Source of the DNA: Ilumatobacter sp.
Lineage (GTDB): Bacteria > Actinomycetota > Acidimicrobiia > Acidimicrobiales > Ilumatobacteraceae
DNA length: 64,000 nt
Assembly (NCBI GenBank): GCA_018666235.1
Contig: JABJAB010000071.1
Span: forward strand, 37,552-101,551
Direction of reading: 5' to 3'
The stretch's first letter is position 1; every line of letters starts with the position of its first letter. Positions 8,248 through 15,555 of this stretch are shown here, piece by piece. A program made the position numbers and the translations under genes. The notes beneath the pieces were generated by a model. That model worked only from the letters and a program-made list of their open reading frames with translations. It was not told the origin of the DNA and made no database searches.

Positions 8248-9261
8248 ATGACCACCATCACCACCGTCGCCGATGACCTGATCGTGGCGCACGAGGGCAC
8301 TCGAGTCGAGCGGCTCGAAGGGCTGGACCCCGACACCCAATACACCGTCGATGGCACCGTGGCCCGCACGCTGGCACGCCCGCCGGGCCAGCTGCTGGCA
8401 CGCATCGCCACGGTCAACGACCTGCACTTCGGTGAACTGGAAGCCGGCCGTCTCGATGAGCACTCGACGGGGCCGGTGCAGCGAGTGCCGGATGGGGCCG
8501 AGCCGTACCCCGAGGTGATGAACCGAACGGCAGCGACGGAAATGCTCGCCATCGATCCCGTCGCGGTCATCGTGAAGGGTGACCTGTCAGTCGATGGGCG
8601 TCCCGAGGAATGGGCGGCGTTCGAAGCGTGCTACCGCGAGCCGTTTGGTAAACGACTGCACGTCGTGCGCGGCAATCACGACAGCTACCACCGCCAACAG
8701 CACTACGCCGGTGACTCGGTGATCGAGGTCGACGGACTGACGGTCGCATTGCTCGACACAACGATTCCGGGCGAGACCACCGGTCGGCTCGACCCTGAGC
8801 AGATCGATTGGCTCGACGCGGTGTGTGCCGCAAGCGACCAACCGGTGATGGCAATGGGACATCACCAACAATGGGTTGGTCAGCAGGGTGGTCGACGCAG
8901 CGACACGTACTTTGGACTGCATCCAGATGGCAGCGACCTGCTCGACCAACTGGCTGTCCGGCGTACCGATCTCATCGCATATACGGCTGGTCACACTCAT
9001 CGCCACCGAGTGCGGATGATGAACGAGTCGCGTATTCCGACGATCGAGATCGGCTGCACCAAGGACTTTCCGGGAACATGGGCCGAGTACCGAGTGTACG
9101 AGGGCGGTGTGATGCAGGTCGTCCACCGCATGTCATCGCCAGAGGCATTGGATTGGAGTGAGTCGTGCCGCACGCTCTACGCCGCAGACGGTGTCGACTA
9201 CGCGACGTATGCCCTCGGGCCATTGCACGAGCGTTGCTTCAACGTCGCCCTCCGATCCTGA
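8248..9261 (+). CDS. metallophosphoesterase of the cyclic-nucleotide phosphodiesterase type
   Basis: 337 residues, binuclear metal phosphoesterase fold. All family boxes are visible in order: ATVNDLHFG (D-x-H), VKGDLSVDG (GD), VRGNHDSY (GNHD), GHHQQW (GH) and AGHTHRHR (GHxH). Before the catalytic domain there is a short beta-rich segment (residues 1-45, ending DPDTQYTVDGTVARTL) that looks like a fibronectin-type or iron-regulated N-terminal strand pair. Relatives hydrolyse 3',5'-cAMP or phosphodiesters; the actual substrate is not evident. No signal peptide is seen, so it is probably cytoplasmic. It starts 15 bases after the RDD gene. Confidence 0.88.
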   Translation: MTTITTVADDLIVAHEGTRVERLEGLDPDTQYTVDGTVARTLARPPGQLLARIATVNDLHFGELEAGRLDEHSTGPVQRVPDGAEPYPEVMNRTAATEMLAIDPVAVIVKGDLSVDGRPEEWAAFEACYREPFGKRLHVVRGNHDSYHRQQHYAGDSVIEVDGLTVALLDTTIPGETTGRLDPEQIDWLDAVCAASDQPVMAMGHHQQWVGQQGGRRSDTYFGLHPDGSDLLDQLAVRRTDLIAYTAGHTHRHRVRMMNESRIPTIEIGCTKDFPGTWAEYRVYEGGVMQVVHRMSSPEALDWSESCRTLYAADGVDYATYALGPLHERCFNVALRS

Positions 9262-9356
9262 TCTGGCCGAGGTCCGTGCTCTCAGTTGCGGCCGGCGGTC
9301 ACCGCAGCATGCAGGTCACCGTCGGTATGTGGTCGCTCGCTCTGGCATCTGCACCC

Positions 9357-9638
9357 TCATGAGACGAGCAGTCCAATGGCACAGGGTGCGAGGCCCAGGC
9401 CCACCAGTTGGTGCGACCGGATTCGTTTCTTGTTGATGATCCTGGGGAGCAGAACCGCGACCACCGGGTAGAGGGCGGCGAGCGCAGCGCCAACGCTGAG
9501 CAGTCCGATCCGGGCGGAAATGACAAAGAAGACGGCCGCCGCTGCGTCGAGCAGGCCGGCCAGCACCACAGTCATCCGGGACCCACGCTCGGGCAACAAT
9601 GCCGTGGTGCTCGCCAGGGCGATCAGCGTGAACATCAC
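9357..9638 (-). pseudogene. C-terminal remnant of an EamA/DMT-family transporter
   Basis: 93 residues with three hydrophobic helices. ISARIGLLSVGAALAALYP followed by VVAVLLPRIINKKRI and GLGLAPCAIGLLVS matches the last three helices of the drug/metabolite transporter superfamily, whose members normally have ten helices in about 290 residues. The frame is closed by a stop five codons upstream of the first possible start, and no earlier transporter helices can be read nearby. It therefore looks like the surviving 3' end of a decayed gene; a functional short protein is less likely. Confidence 0.6.
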
Positions 9639-9741
9639 GATTGGTACAGCGTGTCATCGGCCTTCGACGACAACGGAGCCGTCTCCCAACGTGCCATTGG
9701 GCCCTTTCGGAGCATCACGGGCCGCGACGTAGCGTGACAGC

Positions 9742-10236
9742 GTGGCCTTCACCTTGAGATTTCACAGTCAGCAACACCCCCGAGTCAGCAACGTTCGGCC
9801 CGGGACGACTCACAAGCGAATCACACGATCCGCGTTGCTGCTGGCATCCCTCCCGCTGGTGATGCTCTCGGCCTGCGGATCTGACGACACCGACGACGAC
9901 TCCATCGATGCGTTGTCGCCCGACGATGTCTCGCAAACCGTCCAGTTCACGGCCACTGAGTACGAGTTCGGTGCCGATGCCTCGACCACAATCGTTGCTG
10001 GTGAGGTCGTCCGGTTCCGGCTGACCAACGTCGGCGAACTCGATCACGAGATGCGCGTGCTCGATGAAAATGGCCGCCTGATCGATCAGATCGAGCGGCT
10101 CGCGCCGGGCGCATCCGGCGATGTCCTGCTGCAGTTCGAGAGCGCAGGTCAATATCAGCTGATCTGCGACATCGACGATCACCTCACTCGCGGCCAGCGA
10201 GCGATCTTCTCAATCGAGGAACCGGTCAGCGATTGA
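9742..10236 (+). CDS. cupredoxin-like lipoprotein with Gln at the axial ligand position
   Basis: 164 residues from a GTG. A long basic N-region leads to a hydrophobic core and lipobox MLSAC (Cys45), giving a membrane-anchored extracytoplasmic domain. The domain is plastocyanin-like: VQFTATEYEFG, then GELDHEMRVL with the first putative ligand His102, and SAGQYQLICDIDDHLTRGQ with Cys142 and His147 in the usual C-x4-H spacing. The fourth ligand, normally Met five residues after His, is Gln152, as in stellacyanins. It may bind copper at low potential or have lost the site. Its end overlaps the convergent dehydrogenase gene by 11 bases. Confidence 0.8.
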   Translation: MAFTLRFHSQQHPRVSNVRPGTTHKRITRSALLLASLPLVMLSACGSDDTDDDSIDALSPDDVSQTVQFTATEYEFGADASTTIVAGEVVRFRLTNVGELDHEMRVLDENGRLIDQIERLAPGASGDVLLQFESAGQYQLICDIDDHLTRGQRAIFSIEEPVSD

Positions 10237-11101
10237 TCGTGCCGGCGGGAGTTCGGCCGGCACCAAGTTCGGCAACGCTGGCAGCGATCACCGGTGCTGC
10301 GGTCACCGGGTCAGAACGGCCCGCAACATGGGGAGTCACGACCACCTTGGGGTGACGCCACAGCGGCGAGTCGGCCTCGAGCGGCTCAGAGTCGAACACG
10401 TCGAGCACCGCCGCGCGCAGCTCGCCGTCGAGTGCTCCGATCAACGCCGCGGTGTCCACCGTGGCGCCGCGGCCAACGTTGATCAATACCCCATCACCGA
10501 GTGCGGTCAGTTCAGGCGCGCCGATGATGCCCCGGGTGGCATCGCTGAGCGGAACGAGATCGACCACCACGTCGCAGTCTCGGAAGAAGTCCTCGAGCGG
10601 ACGATCGTGGGCCGAACGCGACCATCCCACCGTGGCAAATCCATGCCCGGCACACGTCGACAGGACGGTGCTGCCGATCGCGCCCGCGCCGAGGACGCCG
10701 ACCGTGAACTCGCGGGCGAAGATCGGTGTCAATTCACTCCGCCAGGTCGCCGTCGCTTGCATTGCGGCGTAGCGGTCGAAGTCGCGCTGGAAGTGAATGA
10801 CCCAACTGAGGACGTAGAGCGCGATGTCGTCGGCCATCGCCGGATCAATCAAGCGCACGACCGGGACATCCGGCAGGCTGCTGAGCTCAAGGTGGTCGTA
10901 GCCCGCACCCAACATGAGGATCGCCTCGAGGTTGGTGTACGTCGTTAACCGCTGAGTCGGGAGTCGCCACATCGCCACGTGGGTGACGGAGTCGGGTGCG
11001 ACCTCGGCGGTGACATGACGCACGTCGAAGTGGGGGAGTGCCGCAGCGAGATGAGCGACCCACGCGCCGTCATCGATTCCCTCCACCACCATCACGCTCA
11101 C
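10226..11101 (-). CDS. D-isomer 2-hydroxyacid dehydrogenase (GhrA-like)
   Basis: 291 residues; NAD(P)-dependent reduction of 2-oxoacids such as glyoxylate or hydroxypyruvate. The nucleotide-binding loop VLGAGAIGS is at about residues 136-144. Catalytic residues are visible as Arg in NVGRGATVDT, Glu in DVFDSEPLE and His in TPHVAGR. Length and the short N-terminal substrate domain (LMLGAGYDHL) match the glyoxylate/hydroxypyruvate reductase A group more than phosphoglycerate dehydrogenases. Substrate is inferred only. It follows the flavoprotein gene at 12369 on the same strand with five bases between, so the two are likely co-transcribed. Confidence 0.9.
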   Translation of the reverse strand: MSVMVVEGIDDGAWVAHLAAALPHFDVRHVTAEVAPDSVTHVAMWRLPTQRLTTYTNLEAILMLGAGYDHLELSSLPDVPVVRLIDPAMADDIALYVLSWVIHFQRDFDRYAAMQATATWRSELTPIFAREFTVGVLGAGAIGSTVLSTCAGHGFATVGWSRSAHDRPLEDFFRDCDVVVDLVPLSDATRGIIGAPELTALGDGVLINVGRGATVDTAALIGALDGELRAAVLDVFDSEPLEADSPLWRHPKVVVTPHVAGRSDPVTAAPVIAASVAELGAGRTPAGTINR

Positions 11102-11106
11102 CTCGG

Positions 11107-12369
11107 CTACCAGCTCGGCGCGAACTTCGCCGCGAGCGACGCCAGGCGATATGCCCGTTCCGCTCCGCCGGCGGTGTTGTCGTCGCGGAGTGCGTTCGTC
11201 GCGATGCGAAGTACCGCACCCATGGTCGCGTCACTGCGTGTCGCGAGACGCAGCGCCGGTTTCAAGATGGCAGGCCGTCCGAGGAATCGTGCAGAGAGCC
11301 GGCCGACCTTGCGGTATGCCTCGACTTCTTCGGCAACGACGACGGGATACCGCTGCAACGTGGTCGAGTTGCCAGTGGTCAGCGCCTCGTCCAACACGTC
11401 GGCAGCAAGACGGCCGCCCATCAACGCTGCATCGATGCCATCACCACTGAACGGATTGGCCGCCCCCGCTGCATCGCCGACGACCAAGAACGTGGGCCCC
11501 ATCTTCGGGCCGACCGACCCGCCGATGGGCAACCGGAGACGCGTCGGGGGTTTGAGCGACTGAGTCGGGTCGAGGCCCCAATCCGCCGCGACATGTTCAG
11601 AGAACGCGGTCAACAGCTTGAGTGTGTTGAGACCCTTGATGTCGCGATAGCTCGACAGAACGCCGACGCCGACGTTGACGTTGCCGTCTCCCATCGGTGT
11701 CACCCATCCGTACCCGGCGACTGGGTTGCCGTGCGGATCGGAGAGGCCGAGCGAGGTCTCAACCCAGGCGTCGCGGTGGCGTGGCGATGAAAAATAGGTG
11801 CGCGCTGCAATCGCGTACGGCCAACGGCGTTGGCGACTTGTACCGAGCACTCGACCGAATCGACTGCTTGCACCATCGGCAACGACAATGAACCGAGCGG
11901 TCACGTTGCGGACCGTGCCGTCGACCAGCGTCATCATGGCGCCGCGTACAAACCCGCGATCCGAGATCGGCGCCGTGGCTTCGTGGCCCATCAAGACGGT
12001 TGCGCCGGCGTCTCGAGCACGGCGGCGGAGTTGTTCGTCAAGCGTGTCGCGGCGGATGACCACGGCATGGTCCGGCATGTCGTGGTGTTCGGGCCAAGGA
12101 GCATCCGCACGTTGGCGTCTGTACACCATCCGGACGCCCTGAATTGCGTGGCCGCCGAACGACATCGGGTCGATATCGAGCCGGCTGAGCTCAGCGACAG
12201 CACGCGGTGACAGCAGATCACCGCACGACTTGTGACGGCCTTCGGCGCGCTTCTCGACGAGGGTGACGTCGTGGCCCGCGTGCGCAAGTCGCGCTGCGAC
12301 GGCGGACCCCGCCGGGCCGCCACCGATGACGAGGACGTCGGTGGAGAGAGGATCAGCGCTCAGGGGCAT
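11107..12369 (-). CDS. geranylgeranyl reductase family FAD oxidoreductase (MenJ-like)
   Basis: 420 residues. The FAD dinucleotide motif VLVIGGGPAGSAVA is at residues 12-25, followed by KSCGDLLSP, which matches the family's Cys-Gly region, and the second FAD box FLVVGDAAGAANPFSGDGID (about 295-314). Family members saturate isoprenoid double bonds; in mycobacteria MenJ reduces a double bond of menaquinone. The location beside genes for the quinol-oxidising bc complex and complex I suits a menaquinone side-chain role, but that is inference. It could instead act on other polyprenyl groups. Confidence 0.85.
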   Translation of the reverse strand: MPLSADPLSTDVLVIGGGPAGSAVAARLAHAGHDVTLVEKRAEGRHKSCGDLLSPRAVAELSRLDIDPMSFGGHAIQGVRMVYRRQRADAPWPEHHDMPDHAVVIRRDTLDEQLRRRARDAGATVLMGHEATAPISDRGFVRGAMMTLVDGTVRNVTARFIVVADGASSRFGRVLGTSRQRRWPYAIAARTYFSSPRHRDAWVETSLGLSDPHGNPVAGYGWVTPMGDGNVNVGVGVLSSYRDIKGLNTLKLLTAFSEHVAADWGLDPTQSLKPPTRLRLPIGGSVGPKMGPTFLVVGDAAGAANPFSGDGIDAALMGGRLAADVLDEALTTGNSTTLQRYPVVVAEEVEAYRKVGRLSARFLGRPAILKPALRLATRSDATMGAVLRIATNALRDDNTAGGAERAYRLASLAAKFAPSW

Positions 12370-12432
12370 CGATGACAGTCTGGCCGGACGCGACCTTCAT
12401 CGTGACGCATGACGAACGCATCTTGTTCATTG

Positions 12433-12452
12433 CGCACGCCGTACGGCGTGCG
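12433..12452 (-). terminator. 20-bp perfect palindrome after the cytochrome c gene
   Basis: CGCACGCCGTACGGCGTGCG is its own reverse complement and begins four bases beyond the stop of the minus-strand cytochrome c gene. There is no T-run, so termination by this hairpin alone is uncertain. A role in mRNA 3'-end protection is the alternative. Confidence 0.5.
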
Positions 12453-12455
12453 GGT

Positions 12456-13325
12456 TCACTCGCCAGAGGCGCCAGGCCGACCGGCAACGGGAGCCGGACC
12501 GACCGGAACGACGATCACGGTTTCGCCGTTGACGTCGAACTCTTCTGCTTCTTCCAGAGCGAGGAGATCGAGTTCGCCGGATTCGACTGCTTCGAACACC
12601 GGGGCCTCGCCTGAGCACCATGCTTCATACTCCGCTGCGTACTCTTCGCTGGTCGGGTCGGCGCCGCCCAGCGTGTAGCGCTCGTGGCAGATCACTTCGA
12701 CGATTTCGTAGGCGGACAGCTGTCCGCCAAATCCAGGCATGACACCTTGTTCGCCGGTGAGATGCGGGCCACCCTCGCGATCGGGATTGCCATAGACCTC
12801 AACGCCGGCAAGGTTGTACTGCTCGGTGCCGTAGTACACGTAGCGAACCTGGTCCTCGATGTTGGGGAAGGTCTTGAGGACTTCGCCCTCGGTGAAGGCG
12901 TAGCCGACGCCGCCACCGCCACCGCCGCCATGGCAACTGGCGCAGTTGCCGTAGATTTCGGCACCGGCCGCGAGTGGCCCCTCAGAAACTTCGCCGCCTT
13001 CGGTCAAGGCCCGGACGTACACGAAGCCCCAGACCGGCATCAGCGACAGCGTCGCCATTGCCCAGAACGGCACCTTGCGACGCTGCTTGGCGGCGACGAC
13101 GTAATGCGGGTCCGGCTTGGCCGGCTTCGGTGCTGCGGGTTCGGCGGATGCGGTTCGCCCGGCCGGACCGCTCGGTGGCGGTGGTGCCGCAGCCGGCGTT
13201 GCCGATGCTGACTTCTCGACCGCTGTTGCCGGAGCGTCTGCAGCGGGGGCTGCATCGCCACCCTGACCAATCGCGTCGCGCCGTTCGCGCGACCGCTTCA
13301 GGAGATGTTCGGGGATCTCAGTCAC
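12456..13325 (-). CDS. membrane-anchored monohaem cytochrome c
   Basis: 289 residues from a GTG at 13325. The frame stays open to 13658, but the extension is not protein-like, and the chosen start gives VTEIPEHLLKR, a motif that also begins the cytochrome b C-terminal subunit at 15556. Pro/Ala-rich leader, one membrane helix (about residues 85-105), then a cytochrome c domain with haem motif CASCH followed by a run of glycines. MPGFGGQL supplies the likely Met ligand. The C-terminus is acidic. It is transcribed away from the bc-complex operon across a shared regulatory region and is a likely electron acceptor of that complex. Confidence 0.88.
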   Translation of the reverse strand: MTEIPEHLLKRSRERRDAIGQGGDAAPAADAPATAVEKSASATPAAAPPPPSGPAGRTASAEPAAPKPAKPDPHYVVAAKQRRKVPFWAMATLSLMPVWGFVYVRALTEGGEVSEGPLAAGAEIYGNCASCHGGGGGGGVGYAFTEGEVLKTFPNIEDQVRYVYYGTEQYNLAGVEVYGNPDREGGPHLTGEQGVMPGFGGQLSAYEIVEVICHERYTLGGADPTSEEYAAEYEAWCSGEAPVFEAVESGELDLLALEEAEEFDVNGETVIVVPVGPAPVAGRPGASGE

Positions 13326-13594
13326 TGTGCAGATGATAGATGGACAAGACCCGCTCGCGTGAATCCATCCGCAATCTCTCTGTGTTCGTGAGGTGTGACT
13401 CTGGTCGGCGCTCGATCGCACGTCGGGCCGTGTCGAACCATACGGTCCGAACTCCCGAGTTCGTGCACTTTCGCACAACCTGGCGCGCGCGTCACACTTG
13501 CGTGCCAGACTTCTCTCAAGCTTCTCGGGTGAGTAAGGTTCGTGATTGGATTCACGAGTGACCTTGCGGCGCTCGTGTTCCAGACAACGAACTG
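13326..13594. promoter_or_regulatory. divergent regulatory region of the cytochrome loci
   Basis: No convincing ORF lies here; it separates the divergent cytochrome c and bc-complex transcription units. A perfect 6-6-6 inverted repeat, TCGTGA-TTGGAT-TCACGA, occupies 13540-13557. The decamer CGTGAATCCA at 13358-13367 is repeated in inverse orientation at 13547-13556, so each end of the region carries one copy. A single redox-responsive regulator binding both ends is possible. Confidence 0.45.
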
Positions 13595-14140
13595 ATGGCG
13601 CCAGCTGACCGGCGCTCGAATGACTTCTCGAAACAACCAGACGAAACGGATGCAACAACTGCGATGATCGCCATTGATGTCTTGAAATGGCCTGGTGTCA
13701 ACCAGGCGTTCATCGTGTCTCTTGTGGCGGCCCTCGGCCTGTCGCTGGCAGTCATTCCGTATGGAAAGCGCCGCCCGCAGGGCAAGTCGGTCACCTGGGG
13801 CGAGGCAATGATTGGGAGCACGTATGCGTTTGGAGTGCTCTTCTTGACCTACGGCATCCTGCCGCACCAGTGGATTGACCACGCTGACAAGAACCTCGGG
13901 TGGAGCAAAGACAAGCTGCTGATCGGCTGGGGAGGTTTCCTCAAGCCTGTATCGCAAGGCGGTTGGAACCCGATCACATTGCAGTACGAGGCGCTCCGCG
14001 ACATCGTTGTGGTGTTGCTCCACGCCGTTTTCTTCGGTCTGAACATCTTCCTCGCTGTCTGGTGGCAGAACCGCTACAAGGAAACCCAGACCGCACTGCC
14101 CACGTCCACCTACGGTCGTCCCCTGGTCAAGAAGGCCTGA
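13595..14140 (+). CDS. membrane protein of the bc-complex operon, family unknown
   Basis: 181 residues from the ATG at 13595; an internal Met at 13664 (MIAIDVLKWPG) gives a more natural membrane-protein start of 158 residues, and neither has a strong Shine-Dalgarno sequence. Three predicted helices: AFIVSLVAALGLSLAVIPYG, GSTYAFGVLFLTYGIL and IVVVLLHAVFFGLNIFLAVWW, with a loop containing HQWIDHADK. Polar His and Trp residues near the helix ends are seen, but no haem or cluster motif is. It is the first gene of the operon and is six bases upstream of the small ORF at 14147. Probably an accessory subunit. Confidence 0.75.
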   Translation: MAPADRRSNDFSKQPDETDATTAMIAIDVLKWPGVNQAFIVSLVAALGLSLAVIPYGKRRPQGKSVTWGEAMIGSTYAFGVLFLTYGILPHQWIDHADKNLGWSKDKLLIGWGGFLKPVSQGGWNPITLQYEALRDIVVVLLHAVFFGLNIFLAVWWQNRYKETQTALPTSTYGRPLVKKA

Positions 14141-14146
14141 CCGACG

Positions 14147-14254
14147 ATGCCTGCTCCCCGATTCGACGCACGGACCGTCTCTGCACTGTCTGACGTGATC
14201 GATCTCCCGAACGCAACCCTGGAGCGCAGCCTGCGTGGCTGCGAGACGCAGTAA
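14147..14254 (+). CDS. 35-residue small ORF coupled to the ferredoxin gene
   Basis: ATG at 14147, TAA at 14252-14254, encoding 35 residues that begin MPAPRFDARTVSALSDVIDL and end GCETQ. It lies six bases after the preceding stop, and its TAA shares its last A with the ATG of the ferredoxin gene (TAATG). That is the same stop-start coupling seen at many other junctions in this operon. No membrane helix; one cysteine. It could be a genuine small protein or simply a coupling ORF that delivers ribosomes to the ferredoxin start. No family is recognised. Confidence 0.5.
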   Translation: MPAPRFDARTVSALSDVIDLPNATLERSLRGCETQ

Positions 14255-14667
14255 TGGCCAAGACTGACGCCAATCCGCCGATGATGCCGTTCACTGACGA
14301 TTACTCGTTGGTGGAAGTCGACGCCGACTACCTGAGCAAGGCCGTCAAGCCAAAGCAGTTCATTCACATCGACCAAACCGAGTGCATTGCCTGTGAGGGC
14401 TGCGTCGACATCTGTCCGTGGAAGTGCATCCACATGGTCAACACGTCGGCAGTGTCCGAAGCCATCGGAACCGAGCAGCCGGGGACGGACCCGTCCGATG
14501 CCTTCATGTTCACGATCGACGACGACATCTGCACGCGCTGCGCACTCTGCGTCGACCGCTGCCCGACCGGGGTCATCATCCTCGGCAAAGCCGGTGCCGC
14601 GACGGCAGCCGGCGACTATCACATGCGTACCAACAACCATGGCTACGGCTATGGGATGAGGCTCTGA
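14254..14667 (+). CDS. ferredoxin-like protein with two 4Fe-4S clusters
   Basis: 137 residues. Cluster motif 1 is CIACEGCVDICPWKC (Cys44, 47, 50, 54) and motif 2 is CTRCALCVDRCPTGV (Cys93, 96, 99, 103), with a long spacer of about 40 residues between them. No signal peptide or membrane helix, so it is probably on the cytoplasmic side. It lies directly upstream of cytochrome b, ten bases from its start, and would be translated with it. A ferredoxin is not part of a canonical bc1 or b6f complex, so it may be an extra subunit or electron donor/acceptor at the quinone-reducing side. Confidence 0.88.
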   Translation: MAKTDANPPMMPFTDDYSLVEVDADYLSKAVKPKQFIHIDQTECIACEGCVDICPWKCIHMVNTSAVSEAIGTEQPGTDPSDAFMFTIDDDICTRCALCVDRCPTGVIILGKAGAATAAGDYHMRTNNHGYGYGMRL

Positions 14668-14676
14668 GAGAGATTC

Positions 14677-15462
14677 ATGTCAAAGACGATTGACGATAAA
14701 CCACGCCCAACGGTGAAGGACCGCCTCAACTCGGCGGTCGATGCAACGCAGGGCAGCCAGGCCTGGAGTTCGATCTTCCGCCCGGGTTCGATCTTCCGGA
14801 AGGGCTACACCGACAGCCCGCGTAACCGCAGCTACGTCATTATGAACTCGGTGCTGTACCACTTGCACCCCGTCAAGGTGAAGCGCCACGCGGTGAAGGT
14901 CAGCTACACACTCTGCCTCGGCGGTTTGAGTTTCTTCCTTTTCATCCTGCTCACGGTGACCGGCATCTTCTTGATGTTCTTCTACCGTCCGGAAGCAACG
15001 GCGGCCTGGAACGACATCCAGAACCTCCAGACCTCGGTCACCTTCGGTCTGCTGGTCAGAAACATGCACAGATGGGGAGCCCACTTGATGGTGCTTGCCG
15101 TGTTCTTGCACATGGCCCGCGTGTTCTACCACGGCGCCTACAAGCCGCCCCGTGAGTTCAACTGGGTGATCGGCGTGATCTTGCTGACCTTGACACTGCT
15201 GCTGTCGTTCACCGGCTACTTGTTGCCGTGGGATCAGTTGGCGCTTTGGGCGGTCACCGTGGGTACGAACATGATGGGCTACACGCCAGTGTTCGGAAAC
15301 GAGGTCAGATTCGTCTTGCTTGGTGGTGCCGAAATCGGCTCCGAAACGCTGCTGCGATGGTATGTGCTGCACGTGTTGTTCCTGCCGTTCGTCATCGTGA
15401 TCTTCATGGCGATCCACTTCTGGCGGGTGCGTAAAGACGGCGGTATTTCGGGTCCGTTGTGA
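14677..15462 (+). CDS. qcrB: cytochrome b N-terminal subunit, cytochrome b6-like
   Basis: 261 residues with four membrane helices: the haem-carrying half of a split cytochrome b. Haem ligands are His131/His145 in HRWGAHLMVLAVFLH and His232/His247. The first pair is 14 apart and the second 15, the spacing of cytochrome b6 rather than of mitochondrial cytochrome b. SYTLCLGGLSFF places Cys80 at the position of the b6 cysteine (FYCLGG) that binds haem ci covalently, and FFYRPEATAAW matches the b6 loop. This suggests a b6f/Bacillus-type quinol oxidase complex. Start at the ATG after AGAGAGATTC. Confidence 0.92.
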   Translation: MSKTIDDKPRPTVKDRLNSAVDATQGSQAWSSIFRPGSIFRKGYTDSPRNRSYVIMNSVLYHLHPVKVKRHAVKVSYTLCLGGLSFFLFILLTVTGIFLMFFYRPEATAAWNDIQNLQTSVTFGLLVRNMHRWGAHLMVLAVFLHMARVFYHGAYKPPREFNWVIGVILLTLTLLLSFTGYLLPWDQLALWAVTVGTNMMGYTPVFGNEVRFVLLGGAEIGSETLLRWYVLHVLFLPFVIVIFMAIHFWRVRKDGGISGPL

Positions 15463-15541
15463 TCTGAACTACGGCCTGTTGAGAATTCCGATGTTGAATG
15501 TCTGTACGAGAGAGCGAGAGCCAATGACTGAGCCAAAGAAT

Positions 15542-15555
15542 GAGGTGGTGACCTC
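15542..15555 (+). promoter_or_regulatory. hairpin enclosing the ribosome-binding site of cytochrome b subunit 2
   Basis: GAGGT-GGTG-ACCTC directly abuts the ATG at 15556, so the GAGG Shine-Dalgarno core lies in a 5-bp stem. An 11-codon ORF (ATG 15524, MTEPKNEVVTS) runs through it and stops by ATGA overlap on the downstream start. A ribosome translating the short ORF would open the hairpin. Pattern only. Confidence 0.4.

Noticed and set aside
9654..9752. 32-codon minus-strand ORF overlapping the cupredoxin start
   Set aside because: Small, no ribosome site, and in conflict with a better gene.
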